64,000 nt of DNA from Pseudonocardia nematodicida (GCF_040105385.1 NZ_JBEDNQ010000013.1:1-64000); one strand, 5' to 3'; counted from the first letter of the stretch, positions 9,298 through 18,824 are shown. Translations and numbers: made by a program. The notes: a model not told the origin generated them from the sequence alone.

Positions 9298-10587
9298 GTG
9301 ACACAGACCCAACAACCCAGCTTCTCGGTGACCCAGCGACGGCGCGCGGTGCTGTCGAGCTTCCTCGGCAGCGTCATCGAGTTCTACGACTTCATCCTCT
9401 ACGCCACCGCCGCGGCGGTGGTGTTCAACCAGGTCTTCTTCTCCAGCCTCGATCCGCTGGTCGGCACGGTCGCCGCGTTCGGCACCCTCGCGACCGGCTA
9501 CGTCGCGCGCCCGATCGGCGCGATCGTGTTCGGGCACTTCGGCGACCGCGTGGGCCGCAAGAACATGCTGATCATCAGCATGACGCTGATGGGCGTGAGC
9601 AGCACGCTGATCGGCCTGCTGCCCACCTACGCCCAGGTGGGCGCGCTGGCGCCGGTCCTGCTGGTGTTCCTGCGGGTCATGCAGGGCGTCGCGCTCGGCG
9701 GCGAGTGGGGCGGCGCGGTGCTGCTGAGCGCGGAGCACGCGTCGTCGCGGCGCGGGCTGTGGGCCAGCTTCACCAACGCCGGTGCGCCCGTCGGCCTGCT
9801 GCTGTCGACCGGGGTGCTGGCCGCGGCGGCCGCGCTGACCAGCGAGGAGGCGTTCCTGGCCTGGGGCTGGCGGATCCCGTTCCTGCTCAGCATCGTCCTG
9901 CTCGTGATCGGCCTGTTCGTCCGGCTCAAGGTCACCGAGACCCCGGTCTTCCAGGCCGCTGCCGACGCGACGCCGGCCCGCCCCCCGCTGTTGGAGGTGC
10001 TGCGCAAGCACCCGCGCAACCTGGCGCTCGCGGTCGGTATCGGGTTCGGGGCGTTCGTCGTCCAGGGCACCTTCACCACGTTCCTGACGTCGTACGCGGT
10101 GCAGAGCGGGTTCGACCGGGTGAGCGTGCTCAACGCGCTCACGCTGTCCGCGGTCGGCGCGCTCGTCGCGATCATCGGGTTCTCGACGCTGACCGACAGG
10201 GTCGGACGACGACCGGTCGTCCTCGCCGGGATCGTCGCCACCACGCTGTGGTTCTTCGCGCTCTTCCCGCTGGTCGACACCGGCTCGGTGGCGGCCCTGA
10301 CCGTCGCCCTGGTCGTGATGCACATCGTCTTCAACGCGTGGATGGGTCCGTCGGCGGCGCTGTACTCGGAGCTGTTCAGCACCGGCACCCGCTACACCGG
10401 CGCGTCGCTGGCCTACCAGCTCTCCGGTCTGGGGGCCGGGCTGGCACCGGTGACGTTCGCGTCGATGGTCGCCGCCGGGATGGGGACCATGACGATCAGC
10501 ATCGTGGTCGCGGTGCTGGCGCTGATCTCCGCCGCGTCGGTCCTGGCGCTGCGCGAGACCTCGCGCGACCGGCTGACCGACACCTGA
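9298..10587 (+). CDS. MFS transporter, metabolite:proton symporter (MHS) family
   Basis: This 429-aa protein has about 12 membrane segments. It carries the MHS hallmarks: SVIEFYDFILYATAAAVVF in TM1, the loop signature GHFGDRVGRKNML between TM2 and TM3, RVMQGVALGGEWGGA in TM4, and a central DRVGRRPVVLAG repeat. MHS carriers (ShiA, ProP, KgtP) import organic acids or osmolytes with protons. I chose the GTG at 9298 because residues before it do not resemble the family. The substrate is unknown. It ends 4 bp from the convergent DHA2 transporter. Confidence 0.85.
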   Translation: MTQTQQPSFSVTQRRRAVLSSFLGSVIEFYDFILYATAAAVVFNQVFFSSLDPLVGTVAAFGTLATGYVARPIGAIVFGHFGDRVGRKNMLIISMTLMGVSSTLIGLLPTYAQVGALAPVLLVFLRVMQGVALGGEWGGAVLLSAEHASSRRGLWASFTNAGAPVGLLLSTGVLAAAAALTSEEAFLAWGWRIPFLLSIVLLVIGLFVRLKVTETPVFQAAADATPARPPLLEVLRKHPRNLALAVGIGFGAFVVQGTFTTFLTSYAVQSGFDRVSVLNALTLSAVGALVAIIGFSTLTDRVGRRPVVLAGIVATTLWFFALFPLVDTGSVAALTVALVVMHIVFNAWMGPSAALYSELFSTGTRYTGASLAYQLSGLGAGLAPVTFASMVAAGMGTMTISIVVAVLALISAASVLALRETSRDRLTDT

Positions 10588-10595
10588 CCGGTCAG
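10584..10595. repeat. Palindrome spanning two convergent stop codons
   Basis: CTGACCGGTCAG is a perfect 12-bp palindrome. It contains the TGA stop of the rightward MFS gene and the TGA of the leftward DHA2 gene, which are separated by only 4 bp. It is too short and lacks a T-run to be a strong terminator. Confidence 0.5.
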
Positions 10596-12046
10596 CCCGG
10601 GGCGGGTTCGGTCCGGCGGCCGGTCAGGAAGGCCACCCCCACCACCGCGAGCGAGATGACCGCCGCGGTCAGGAACGCGGCCCGCAGCCCGCCCTCGGTC
10701 ACCCCGGCGCCCGCGGACGCCAGCGTCATCACGGTGATGAACAGCGCGGTGCCGGCGGCGCCTGCGACCTGCTGCAGCGTGGTCAGGATGGCGCTGCCGT
10801 GCGAGTACAGCTCGCCCGGCAGCGCCCCGAGCGAGTCGGTCATCAGCGGGGTGAACATCAGGGCCAGCGCGGCGGACAGGCAGACGTGCAGGGCGACCAC
10901 GTGCCAGAGCGGGGTCGCGGCGCCGAGCGTGGTGAAGCCCCACATCGCGACGGCCAGCAGCAGCGAGCCGGGGATCACCAGCCGTCGGACGCCGAACCGG
11001 TCGTAGGCGCGGCCGACGACCGGCCCCATCAGGCCCATCACCAGGCCACCGGGCAGCACCACCAGGCCGGCGACGAACGCGCTGTCGCCGACCACCTCCT
11101 GGATGTAGAGCGGCAGCAGGATGATCGCGCCGAACAGCGCCATGAACCCGGTCGCCACCAGGATCAGCGCCAGCGTGTAGCGGCGGATCGCGAACGGCCG
11201 CAGGTCCAGCAGCGGCGCGCCGGTGGTGCGCTGCAGCCGGATCTGCCGGTGCACGAACACCGCGAGCGCGACCACGCCGACGACCATCGGCAGCCACGGC
11301 GGGACGCCGCCGTGCGCCTCGCCGCCGCCGGCCGCCGAACCGGCGGCGGACTCACCGATCGAGGACAGCCCGAAGACCAGTCCGGAGAACGCGACCGCGG
11401 AGATCAGCACCGAGGCCACGTCCAGCGGCACCCGGCTCGTCTCGGCGGCGACCTTCAGCCAGGTCGCCCCGGCCGCGAGCGCGAGCAGCGCGATCGGCAG
11501 CACCAGCCAGAACATCCAGCGCCAGCCGAGCGCGGAGAGGATCACCCCGGAGATCGTCGGCCCGACCGCCGGAGCGACCGCGATGACGATCGAGATCGTG
11601 CCCATCGTCTGGCCGCGGCGGGATGCCGGGACCAGCCGCAGGATCGTCGTCATCAGCAGCGGGATCATGACCGCGGTCCCGGTGGCCTGCACGACCCGGC
11701 CGGCCAGCAGCACCGGGAAGACCGGCGCGAGCGCGCACAGCAGGGTGCCGGCGCTGAACAGGGCCATCGACGCCAGGTACACCCGGCGCGGCGGGAAGCG
11801 CTGCAGCAGGTAGCCGGTGACCGGGATGACCACGGCCATCGTCAGCATGAACCCGCTGGTCAGCCACTGCGCGGTGGCGGCGGTGACGCCGAGGTCGGCG
11901 ATCAGCGCCGGCAACGCCACGCTCATGATCGTCTCGTTGAGGATCATGACGAAAGCGGAGCCGACGAGCAGCGAGATGATCAACGGCACGCCCGCCGGGA
12001 GCCGCGCGTCCTGCGCGGCGGGTCCGGTGGTCGGCTCGGTCGTCAC
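10592..12046 (-). CDS. DHA2-family MFS drug:H+ antiporter (EmrB/QacA type)
   Basis: This 484-aa protein has 14 predicted membrane segments. It shows the DHA2 pattern NETIMSVALPALIADLGVTAATAQWLTSGFML in TM1 and its loop, then the antiporter motif-C-like segment PAVGPTISGVILSALGWRWMFW. Such proteins export hydrophobic or cationic drugs at the expense of the proton gradient. I chose the GTG at 12046 because AGGAGG lies 8 bases before it; longer frames upstream are spurious. It diverges from the geranylgeranyl-reductase gene, with about 165 bases between them. Confidence 0.88.
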   Translation of the reverse strand: MTTEPTTGPAAQDARLPAGVPLIISLLVGSAFVMILNETIMSVALPALIADLGVTAATAQWLTSGFMLTMAVVIPVTGYLLQRFPPRRVYLASMALFSAGTLLCALAPVFPVLLAGRVVQATGTAVMIPLLMTTILRLVPASRRGQTMGTISIVIAVAPAVGPTISGVILSALGWRWMFWLVLPIALLALAAGATWLKVAAETSRVPLDVASVLISAVAFSGLVFGLSSIGESAAGSAAGGGEAHGGVPPWLPMVVGVVALAVFVHRQIRLQRTTGAPLLDLRPFAIRRYTLALILVATGFMALFGAIILLPLYIQEVVGDSAFVAGLVVLPGGLVMGLMGPVVGRAYDRFGVRRLVIPGSLLLAVAMWGFTTLGAATPLWHVVALHVCLSAALALMFTPLMTDSLGALPGELYSHGSAILTTLQQVAGAAGTALFITVMTLASAGAGVTEGGLRAAFLTAAVISLAVVGVAFLTGRRTEPAPG

Positions 12047-12190
12047 GGTGGTGACCTCCTGGGGCGCGTGCCGGATCCCCTTCCGCCCGGTCGAGGGCGT
12101 GCCGGGGCGCGGCGGGAGTGGCGGGAGTGCCTGCGAGTCAACACGAAACGCTCCCCGAATACGACTCGTTTCCGCCGCGAGCGAACCCCG

Positions 12191-12202
12191 CTCTCGCGAG
12201 AG
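12191..12202. promoter_or_regulatory. Palindrome overlapping the ribosome-binding site of the reductase gene
   Basis: CTCTCGCGAGAG is a perfect 12-bp palindrome whose right half (GAGAG) is part of the ribosome-binding site GAGAGGA for the start at 12212. A second imperfect repeat, GAAACG (12145-12150) and CGTTTC (12167-12172), lies in the same divergent promoter region. These could be operator sites; the regulator is unknown. Confidence 0.4.
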
Positions 12203-12211
12203 GATGTCGGA

Positions 12212-13375
12212 ATGGACACCCACGACCTGGTGGTCGTCGGGGCGGGACCGGCCGGCGCGGTCGCCGCGCTGCACGCCCTGGCGCTGCGCCCCGGTGCGTC
12301 GGTGCTGCTGCTCGACGCCCGGGACTTCCCGCGGGACAAGACCTGCGGTGACGGCGTCGCCGCCGAGGTGTTCGACCTGCTCGACGACCTGGGCGTCACC
12401 GGGGTTCGCGAGCTGGGACTCGAGGTGCCGATGCTGCGGCTGCGCACCCCCGGCGGGCGCGTCGCGCACCGGGCCGCGCCGCGGCCGAACCGGGTGGTCC
12501 CCCGCCGGTGGTTCGACGCCGCGCTGGTGGACGCGGCCGTCCACGCAGGGGCCGAGCTGCGCCGGCACCGGGTGCGCGAGCTCACCGACGACGGGGACCG
12601 GATCGTGCTCGACGGCACGCTCGCCGGCCGGGCGGTCGTCGGCGCCGACGGCGCGCACTCGGTGGTCCGCCGGGCACTCGGCGGCCCGGCTCCGCGGCCG
12701 GCGGACACCGCCGTCGCGATCCGCGGCTACGCCCCCGTGGCGGCCGATGCGGAGACCTTGACCATCGAGTTCGCGGCCGGGCCGCACCCGGCCTACGCCT
12801 GGTCGTTCCCGGTGCCCGGCGGCGGGGCGAACGTCGGCTACGGGGTGTTCCACCGGGACGGCGCGGGATCCCGTGCGGAGCTGCTGGCGCGGCTCGCCGC
12901 GCTGCTGCCCGGCCAGGTGCCCGATCCGGCGACGCTGCGCGCGCACCACCTGCCGCTGTCGACGAGCCCGCGGGTCCAGCCGGACGGCCGGGTGCTGCTC
13001 GCCGGCGACGCCGCGGCCGCGGTCAACCCGCTCACCGGCGAGGGGATCTTCGACGCGGTCGCCTCCGGGCTCCTCGCCGGCCGCAACGCGCTGCGCGGGG
13101 CCGGTGCGGGAGCCGCGCAGCGCGCGTCGATGGAGCGGGCGTTCGGACGGCACCAGCGGCACGTCGGCGCGCTGGCCCGGCTCGCCGTCCGGCCGGGGTT
13201 CCTGGACGCCGCGATCGGCGCGGCCGCCGCGCACCGGACGGTGTTCGACTGCGCGGTCCGGCTGGGGCTGGGCCGCGGCACCGTCTCCCCCGCCGCGCTC
13301 GCCCTGGTGGCGGGGCGGCTGCCGTCCGCTGTGATCCGGGCGCATCGCCGGGCCCGCGGCGGCGCCGTCCGGTAG
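12212..13375 (+). CDS. Geranylgeranyl reductase-family FAD oxidoreductase
   Basis: This 387-aa flavoprotein has the N-terminal dinucleotide fold VVVGAGPAGAVAA (residues 7-19), the DKTCGDGV motif typical of GGR-family reductases at about 45-52, and the FAD-closing motif VLLAGDAAAAVNPLTGEGI at about 260-280. The family saturates double bonds of prenyl chains (menaquinone side chain, archaeal lipids, polyprenols). IPP isomerase follows 10 bases downstream, which supports a role in isoprenoid metabolism. I infer reduction of a polyprenyl or quinone side chain. The overlong frame upstream is not coding. Confidence 0.85.
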   Translation: MDTHDLVVVGAGPAGAVAALHALALRPGASVLLLDARDFPRDKTCGDGVAAEVFDLLDDLGVTGVRELGLEVPMLRLRTPGGRVAHRAAPRPNRVVPRRWFDAALVDAAVHAGAELRRHRVRELTDDGDRIVLDGTLAGRAVVGADGAHSVVRRALGGPAPRPADTAVAIRGYAPVAADAETLTIEFAAGPHPAYAWSFPVPGGGANVGYGVFHRDGAGSRAELLARLAALLPGQVPDPATLRAHHLPLSTSPRVQPDGRVLLAGDAAAAVNPLTGEGIFDAVASGLLAGRNALRGAGAGAAQRASMERAFGRHQRHVGALARLAVRPGFLDAAIGAAAAHRTVFDCAVRLGLGRGTVSPAALALVAGRLPSAVIRAHRRARGGAVR

Positions 13376-13385
13376 ACAGGGGCGC

Positions 13386-13925
13386 ATGGAACAGGTCGTG
13401 CTCCTGGACGACGACGGCAACGCGGTCGGTGTGGCGGACAAGGCGACCGTGCACGGCGCGACGACACCGCGGCACCTCGCGTTCTCCTGCTACGGCGTCG
13501 ACGACGGCGGCCGGCTGCTGGTCACCCGCCGCTCCCGGAGCAAGGCGGCGTTCCCGCTGGTGTGGACGAACACCTGCTGCGGGCACCCGGGCCCCGGCGA
13601 GGACCCGGCCGACGCGGTGCACCGGCGGCTGTCCGACGAGCTGGGGATCACCGCCACCGAGCTGCGGCTGGTCCTGCCCGACTTCAGCTACCGGGCGTCG
13701 CAGGACGGGGTCGAGGAGAACGAGCTGTGCCCGGTCTTCCTCGCCCGGATCACCGGCGAGCCCGACCCGCGCCCGGACGAGGTCGAGGACGTCCGGTGGT
13801 GGAGCTGGCCGGAGTTCCGCGCCGCCGCCGACGACCCGTCGTCCGGGCTGTCGCCGTGGGCGCGGCTGCAGGCACCGCTGCTCGACGCGCTGGACGACCC
13901 GCTGCTGAGCGGCTCCCGTCCGTGA
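13386..13925 (+). CDS. idi: Isopentenyl-diphosphate delta-isomerase, type 1
   Basis: This 179-aa Nudix-fold enzyme interconverts IPP and DMAPP. The catalytic motif TNTCCGHP places the nucleophile cysteine near residue 65 (C64/C65), and the acidic GVEENELCPVF segment holds the catalytic glutamate at about 111-113. Length matches bacterial type 1 enzymes. The ATG has an AGGGG ribosome-binding site. It forms an operon with the preceding reductase gene, supplying and then modifying prenyl chains. Confidence 0.95.
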   Translation: MEQVVLLDDDGNAVGVADKATVHGATTPRHLAFSCYGVDDGGRLLVTRRSRSKAAFPLVWTNTCCGHPGPGEDPADAVHRRLSDELGITATELRLVLPDFSYRASQDGVEENELCPVFLARITGEPDPRPDEVEDVRWWSWPEFRAAADDPSSGLSPWARLQAPLLDALDDPLLSGSRP

Positions 13926-13985
13926 GCGGAGCGTGCGGAGCGAACAGGTCAGAGCCTGCGGAGCGCGCATCAGCACCGTGCTGAG

Positions 13986-15020
13986 ATGTCCGGCGTGAAC
14001 GCGCTGCCCGACGACCTGGCGACGGCCCTGGACGAGCTCCTCGACCCGATCCCGGCCGGCCGGCTCGCGCCGGTGGTCGACCGGCTGATCCGCGAGTACC
14101 GCAGCGGGTCCTCGAGCTCGGGCGGTCCGGGCGGCTCGGGCGGTACCGCGCCGCCGTCGTCGTCGATCCTGCGCACGGCCGACGACGCGGCCGCCTACGC
14201 CGCGTACCGGATGCCGGCCACCCACGCGGCGGTGCGGGACGTGCTCGGCCGGGCCGCCGGGCGGGTGCCCGCCCCGGAGACGCACGTCGACGTCGGCGGC
14301 GGGACCGGCGCGGCCGTGTGGGCGGCCGCCGAGGTGTGGCCCGCGCTGCGCCGGTGCACCGTGCTGGAGGCCGCGGCCCCGGTGCGGACGCTGGGTACCC
14401 GGCTCGCCGCGCGCGCCACGGCCCCTGCGGTCCGGGCGGCGCGCTGGGAGGCCGCGCAGCTGGGCGCGCAGTCCGAGCTGCCCGAGGCCGACCTGCTCAC
14501 GGCCTGTTACCTGCTCGGGGAGCTGTCCGGGGCCGACCGGGACGGTCTGGTCGACGCGGCCGCCCGCAGTGCCCGGGTGGTGGCGATCGTCGAACCCGGG
14601 ACGCCGGCCGGGTACGCCCGGGTGCTCGCCGCGCGGACCCGGCTGCTCGCCGCGGGGATGTCGGTGGCCGCGCCCTGCCCGCACGACGGCAGCTGCCCGG
14701 TGACCGGCGACGACTGGTGCCACTTCGCCGCCAGGGTGAGCCGTAGCTCCCGGCACCGGACGCTCAAGGCCGCGTCACTGGGTCACGAGGACGAGAAGTT
14801 CTCCTACGTCGTCGCGGTGCGCTCCGGCGGCGCGAGCCCGGCTCCCGGACGGGTGGTGCGGCACCCCCGCACCCGGAAAGGTCTTGTGACTCTCCGTGTC
14901 TGCGACGCGGACGGCACGCTCGGCGACGCCCTCGTGCCGCGCAGTCGCAAAGAGCTCCACCGGGCCGCCCGTGACGCCGCGTGGGGCGACTCCTGGCCGC
15001 CTCCCGGCCTCGCTCCGTGA
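13986..15020 (+). CDS. Rsm22-family small-subunit rRNA methyltransferase-like protein
   Basis: This 344-aa protein matches the Rsm22 family (relatives of mitochondrial METTL17/Rsm22). The SAM loop DVGGGTGAAVWAA is near residue 100. A cysteine cluster, CPHDGSCP followed by DDWCHF at about 225-247, resembles the metal- or cluster-binding motif of the family. The C-terminal part includes EDEKFSYV. It is thought to act on the small ribosomal subunit. The ATG at 13986 lacks a clear ribosome-binding site, and a GTG nine bases later is an alternative. It may be read through from idi, 60 bases away. Confidence 0.85.
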   Translation: MSGVNALPDDLATALDELLDPIPAGRLAPVVDRLIREYRSGSSSSGGPGGSGGTAPPSSSILRTADDAAAYAAYRMPATHAAVRDVLGRAAGRVPAPETHVDVGGGTGAAVWAAAEVWPALRRCTVLEAAAPVRTLGTRLAARATAPAVRAARWEAAQLGAQSELPEADLLTACYLLGELSGADRDGLVDAAARSARVVAIVEPGTPAGYARVLAARTRLLAAGMSVAAPCPHDGSCPVTGDDWCHFAARVSRSSRHRTLKAASLGHEDEKFSYVVAVRSGGASPAPGRVVRHPRTRKGLVTLRVCDADGTLGDALVPRSRKELHRAARDAAWGDSWPPPGLAP

Positions 15021-15106
15021 CCACTGAAGACACTGTGGGCGATCCCACACCGACGATCACGGGCACTTTCGTAGCCAAGCTGTAACACCGACCGGCATCG
15101 TGTGCG

Positions 15107-15745
15107 ATGTCCGGGCGCGACGGCCATTCGGTGGGCCGCGAGCAGCAGGTTCTCTCCCAGATCGAGCACGACATGAACGACTTCGTCACCGGCGCCCCCA
15201 CCGAGCGGCTCCCCACCCTCATCCGTACCCGCCGCGGCTACCGCGTGCACGACCCGGCCCTCCTCGCCGACACGTCCTATGTGATCGACGACAAGGGCGA
15301 CCTCGTCTACACCAAGCTCCCGGCCGGCGCGATGACGGCGACGGCGATCCTCGGCTCCGTCGCCGTCGCCCTCACCGTGGGTGACAACAGCTGGGGCTGG
15401 TCGATCGCGGTCCTCGTCCTGACGCTGCCGGTCGCGCTCGCCGCCGTGCTCGGTGTGCTGTCGGCGATCCACGCGGTCACCGACCCGGTGCGGGCCTACC
15501 GCCGGCGGTTCGGTCACGACCGGTTCGCCCGCGACGTCACCGACCGGACGTCCGCCGACTGGGCGCTGTGCGCCCGCGCGGAGCGGATCGCGGCGAGCCC
15601 GTCCTGGCAGGCCGGCCGGATCGACCCGACCCGCACCCTGGGTGGTCTGCTGTGGACGGCCGTCGCGGGCGCCGAGACCTGGGCCGCCGACGCGTTGCGC
15701 GCGATCGACCAGCCGCGCACCGGTCCGGACCTGACCTCGGTCTGA
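15107..15745 (+). CDS. Membrane protein with DUF3040-like N terminus
   Basis: I do not recognise a characterised family for this 212-aa protein. Its N terminus (REQQVLSQIEHDMNDF, residues 11-26) resembles the start of DUF3040 proteins. Two hydrophobic segments at about 68-85 and 93-120 predict a hairpin in the membrane. The C-terminal ~90 residues are soluble, with TSADWALCARAERI. It stands alone, with no informative neighbour. Confidence 0.6.
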   Translation: MSGRDGHSVGREQQVLSQIEHDMNDFVTGAPTERLPTLIRTRRGYRVHDPALLADTSYVIDDKGDLVYTKLPAGAMTATAILGSVAVALTVGDNSWGWSIAVLVLTLPVALAAVLGVLSAIHAVTDPVRAYRRRFGHDRFARDVTDRTSADWALCARAERIAASPSWQAGRIDPTRTLGGLLWTAVAGAETWAADALRAIDQPRTGPDLTSV

Positions 15746-16003
15746 GCGCGCCCGGCCGGGCGGCCCGCGTCCGCCCCCGTGCGACGCGGGGACGCGGTGC
15801 GCACGGTCGCGGCGTCGAGCGCCACGTTCCCGCCCCGGGGAGGGCCGGAACGTGGCACCCGGCCGGCGCACTGCCTCCGGCCACCGGGTCGTCGCAGAGC
15901 CGGGGTGATCGACGATCGGGCCCGGTTCCCGGCCGGATTCGTCCGCTTTGCGGGCCCGATCGGTGATCAGCCACGGCTGGCGGGACGGAGGCGGGCGGAT
16001 CCG

Positions 16004-17011
16004 TCAGACCGCGTAGCGGACGACCGGGAGCAGCGCGTCGGGGTCGCGGCGGTCGTCGTCGGCGGCGACGCAGGCGCGCAGCTGCCGGTGCAGGGCGGTC
16101 TCGTCCAGGCCCGTCCCGATCAGCAGCAGGGTGGTGCGCCGCGGCTCACCGGCGTCCCACCGGGTCCGGTGGAACCGCACGTACCGGCCCACGGTGTGCA
16201 GGTCCCAGCGGTCCCGGGTCGGCGCGGCCGCGAACCGCACCGAGCCCTTGACCCGGTACAACCCGGACGGGCGGGCGTCGAGCAGGTCCTGCAGCCGGCC
16301 GGCGTCCAGTGGCTCGTCGCAGACGAAGCTGACGCTCTGGTACCCGGCGTGCAGGTGTGCGGTGTGGTCGTCGGTCTCGCCGACCTGCTCGCCGAGCATC
16401 AGCTGCCGGCCCGGGACGATCTCGATGTCGAACAGCAGCGCGGGGTCCACGGCGCCGTCCTGCACCGGGACGATCGGGGCCCGCGGGTTGGCCTCGCGGC
16501 ACAGCCGTCGTACCCGCCAGAGCGTGCCCGGACCGACCCGGTCGATCTTGTTGAGCACCACCAGGTCGGCCAGCCCGAGGTGGGTGTCGAGCTGCCGGTG
16601 ACGCCGCCGCGTGGCCTCGAACTCGGCGGCGTCGACGACCTCGACCAGCCCGCCGAAGCTGAAGTGCCGGCCCAGGCCGTCCAGGACCATCCGCACCAGG
16701 GCGCCGGGTTCGGCGATGCCGCTGGCCTCGATGACGATCACGTCGATCTCGTCCCGGCGCCGCGCGAGGTCCTCCAGGACGGCGCCGACACCGTCCTCCC
16801 CGACCTCACAGCACAGGCAGCCGTTGCCGAGGCCGACGACCGCGCCGGCCTGGCCGGCCAGCCGCATGGCGTCGATGCCAACCGAGCCGAAGTCGTTGAC
16901 CACCACGGCGATGCGCGCGTCGCCACCGCTGCGCAGCAGGTGGTTCAGCAGGGTCGTCTTGCCGGCTCCGAGGAACCCGGCCAGCACCACGACCGGGATC
17001 CTCCGGGACAC
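16004..17011 (-). CDS. CobW/COG0523 (G3E family) GTPase, metallochaperone
   Basis: This 335-aa protein carries the Walker A loop GFLGAGKTT (12-20), the metal-binding CLCC motif (GNGCLCCEVGED, Cys65-67-68), the switch IEASGIAEP and the NKID guanine motif, then a CobW C-terminal domain with FHRTRWD. COG0523 proteins deliver Zn, Co or Fe to client enzymes using GTP hydrolysis. The start is the GTG at 17011; the longer frame upstream is a shadow of the PfkB gene. It has no His-rich loop and no Zur box that I can see, so the metal is not clear. Confidence 0.9.
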   Translation of the reverse strand: MSRRIPVVVLAGFLGAGKTTLLNHLLRSGGDARIAVVVNDFGSVGIDAMRLAGQAGAVVGLGNGCLCCEVGEDGVGAVLEDLARRRDEIDVIVIEASGIAEPGALVRMVLDGLGRHFSFGGLVEVVDAAEFEATRRRHRQLDTHLGLADLVVLNKIDRVGPGTLWRVRRLCREANPRAPIVPVQDGAVDPALLFDIEIVPGRQLMLGEQVGETDDHTAHLHAGYQSVSFVCDEPLDAGRLQDLLDARPSGLYRVKGSVRFAAAPTRDRWDLHTVGRYVRFHRTRWDAGEPRRTTLLLIGTGLDETALHRQLRACVAADDDRRDPDALLPVVRYAV

Positions 17012-17113
17012 CCGACATGAGTACCACGCGCGGTGAACAGCCGGTGACCCGGACGGGTCGGCGAAGATCACGTCAGGACCGGACCTCCCGCGACGTGTCG
17101 ATACAGTTCCCCC

Positions 17114-18082
17114 ATGCCCGACACAGCTGCCGGATCCGGGGTCATCGCCGTCGCCGGCGAAGCCCTGGTCGACGTCGTCCCCGCCCCCGCCGAGGGATAC
17201 TGGGAGTTCGCTCCCGGGGGGAGCCCGGCGAACGTGGCGGTGGGGCTGTCCCGGCTCGACGTCGGCGCCCGCATGCTGGCCCGGCTCTCCGACGACCTGC
17301 TCGGCCGCAAGCTGCGCGCCCACCTCGCCGACAACGGCGTCGACCTGTCCCACGCGGTGCGGGCCGACGAGCAGTCGTCGCTCGCGATCGTCGAGGTCGC
17401 CGACGACGGGCAGGCCTCCTACGACTTCCGGATCTCCGGCACCGCGGACTGGCAGTGGTCGCCCAACGAGCTCGCCGGTGCCCTCGACGAGAAGGTCGTC
17501 TGCGTCCACTCCGGATCGCTGGCGCTGACCACGGCGCCCGGCGCCGAGGTGCTGCGCGAGCTGATGGCGTCCGCGGTGGACACCGCGACGATCAGCTACG
17601 ACCCGAACTTCCGGCCGATGCTGATGGGCTCCCCGGACGAGGTGCTGCCCGGCGTGCACGAACTGCTCGGGCTCGCCGACGTGGTCAAGGTCAGCGACGA
17701 GGACCTCGCCTGGCTGCTGCCCGGCCGGGAGCCGGGCGACGTCGTCGGCGAGTGGCTGGAGCTCGGGCCCGCCATGGTCGTCGTCACCCTGGGCGCGGAG
17801 GGCGTGCTCGCCGGCACCGCGTCCGGGCTGCACACCGTGCTGCCCGGCCGGAAGATCGAGGTCGTGGACACGGTCGGGGCCGGGGACAGCTTCACCGCCG
17901 CGATGCTCGCGGGGCTGCACCGCCGGGGTCTGCTCGGAGCCTCGGCCCGCGAGGATCTCTACCGGATCGACCGCGGCTCGCTCGACGGAGTGCTGTCCGA
18001 GGCCGTGACCGCCGCGGCGATCACCTGCTCCCGGCACGGCGCGAACCCGCCGACCCGCGCGGAGCTCGACGCCACGGACTGA
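17114..18082 (+). CDS. PfkB-family carbohydrate kinase (fructokinase-like)
   Basis: This 322-aa cytosolic kinase phosphorylates a sugar with ATP. The N-terminal PfkB signature GGSPANVAVGLSRLDV is at about 35-51, and the catalytic anion-hole motif DTVGAGDSFTAAMLAG with its base Asp is at about 256-271. The YDPNFRP segment fits fructokinases. The gene is divergent from cobW and convergent with the TetR gene, so it is likely a single transcription unit. The exact sugar cannot be told from sequence. Confidence 0.85.
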   Translation: MPDTAAGSGVIAVAGEALVDVVPAPAEGYWEFAPGGSPANVAVGLSRLDVGARMLARLSDDLLGRKLRAHLADNGVDLSHAVRADEQSSLAIVEVADDGQASYDFRISGTADWQWSPNELAGALDEKVVCVHSGSLALTTAPGAEVLRELMASAVDTATISYDPNFRPMLMGSPDEVLPGVHELLGLADVVKVSDEDLAWLLPGREPGDVVGEWLELGPAMVVVTLGAEGVLAGTASGLHTVLPGRKIEVVDTVGAGDSFTAAMLAGLHRRGLLGASAREDLYRIDRGSLDGVLSEAVTAAAITCSRHGANPPTRAELDATD

Positions 18083-18127
18083 GGCTCGGCGGTCGAGAGC
18101 CGAAGCAACAGCACCGCGGCCCCGGGA

Positions 18128-18727
18128 TCACCCGTCGGCGGCCTCCGGCGCCGTCACCAGGTCGAAGAACTCCCCCAGCAGCCCCACCATGTCGACGGTG
18201 GGGTCCTGCAGCCACTGCAGCTGCAGCCCATCGGAGACCGCCTCGAGGAGCCGGGAGAACGAGTCGGGGTCGATCCCCCGCGGTGCCGTGCCCCGGTCCT
18301 GGGAGCCGCGCAGCGCCGCGGCGAAGCCGGCCCGCATGTCCGGCCCCCGGTCCCGGAAGAACGTGTTCGCGGGATGGCCCTGGTCGGCCGCCTCCACCGC
18401 CATCCGCGAGAACAGCTCGACCAGTCCCGGGACGCCGGTGTTGTGCCGGGCGAGCGCCTGGAAGCGTTCGCGCAGCTCCGGCAGGTCCGCGGCGCCGGTC
18501 ACACCCACCCCGCCGTCGATCTGGTCCCGCTTGCGCAGCACGGCGGTGAACAGGTCCTCCTTGCTGTCGAAGTAGTGCAGCAGGCCGGCCTGGCTGAGGT
18601 TGACCGCCTCGGCGACCTCCTTGATCGACGCTCCGGCGAAGCCCTCGCGGCCGATCACCTCGAGAGCCTGCTCGAGGATCTCCTCCCGCTTGGCGATGCC
18701 CTTGGCGTACGGACCGCGCTCGTTCAT
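18128..18727 (-). CDS. TetR-family transcriptional repressor
   Basis: This 199-aa protein has an N-terminal TetR helix-turn-helix (residues ~12-58: KREEILEQALEVIGREGFAGASIKEVAEAVNLSQ, then LLHYFDSKEDLF) and an all-helical ligand domain. I chose the ATG at 18727; one at 18739 is also possible. It diverges from the GH3/ABC operon across a 97-base region with an inverted repeat and probably represses that operon, being released by a sugar-like ligand. A -10-like TATGCT (18735-18740, minus strand) only about 8 bases before the ATG suggests a very short leader. Confidence 0.85.
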   Translation of the reverse strand: MNERGPYAKGIAKREEILEQALEVIGREGFAGASIKEVAEAVNLSQAGLLHYFDSKEDLFTAVLRKRDQIDGGVGVTGAADLPELRERFQALARHNTGVPGLVELFSRMAVEAADQGHPANTFFRDRGPDMRAGFAAALRGSQDRGTAPRGIDPDSFSRLLEAVSDGLQLQWLQDPTVDMVGLLGEFFDLVTAPEAADG

Positions 18728-18771
18728 GGTTCCGAGCATAAACCGAATGACGCTTGCTTTCTGAAGACCGA

Positions 18772-18791
18772 GCGCCATAAGGTTTTGGCGC
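18772..18791. promoter_or_regulatory. Candidate TetR operator in GH3 operon promoter
   Basis: GCGCCA (18772-18777) and TGGCGC (18786-18791) form an inverted repeat with an 8-base spacer. It overlaps a candidate rightward -10 (ATAAGG, 18777-18782) that lies 17 bases from a -35-like TTGCTT (18754-18759). This placement between the divergent TetR and GH3 genes is what a repressor operator would need. Confidence 0.5.
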
Positions 18792-18824
18792 ACCCCAACG
18801 GAGGGGGCGGGAGAGGACCGATCG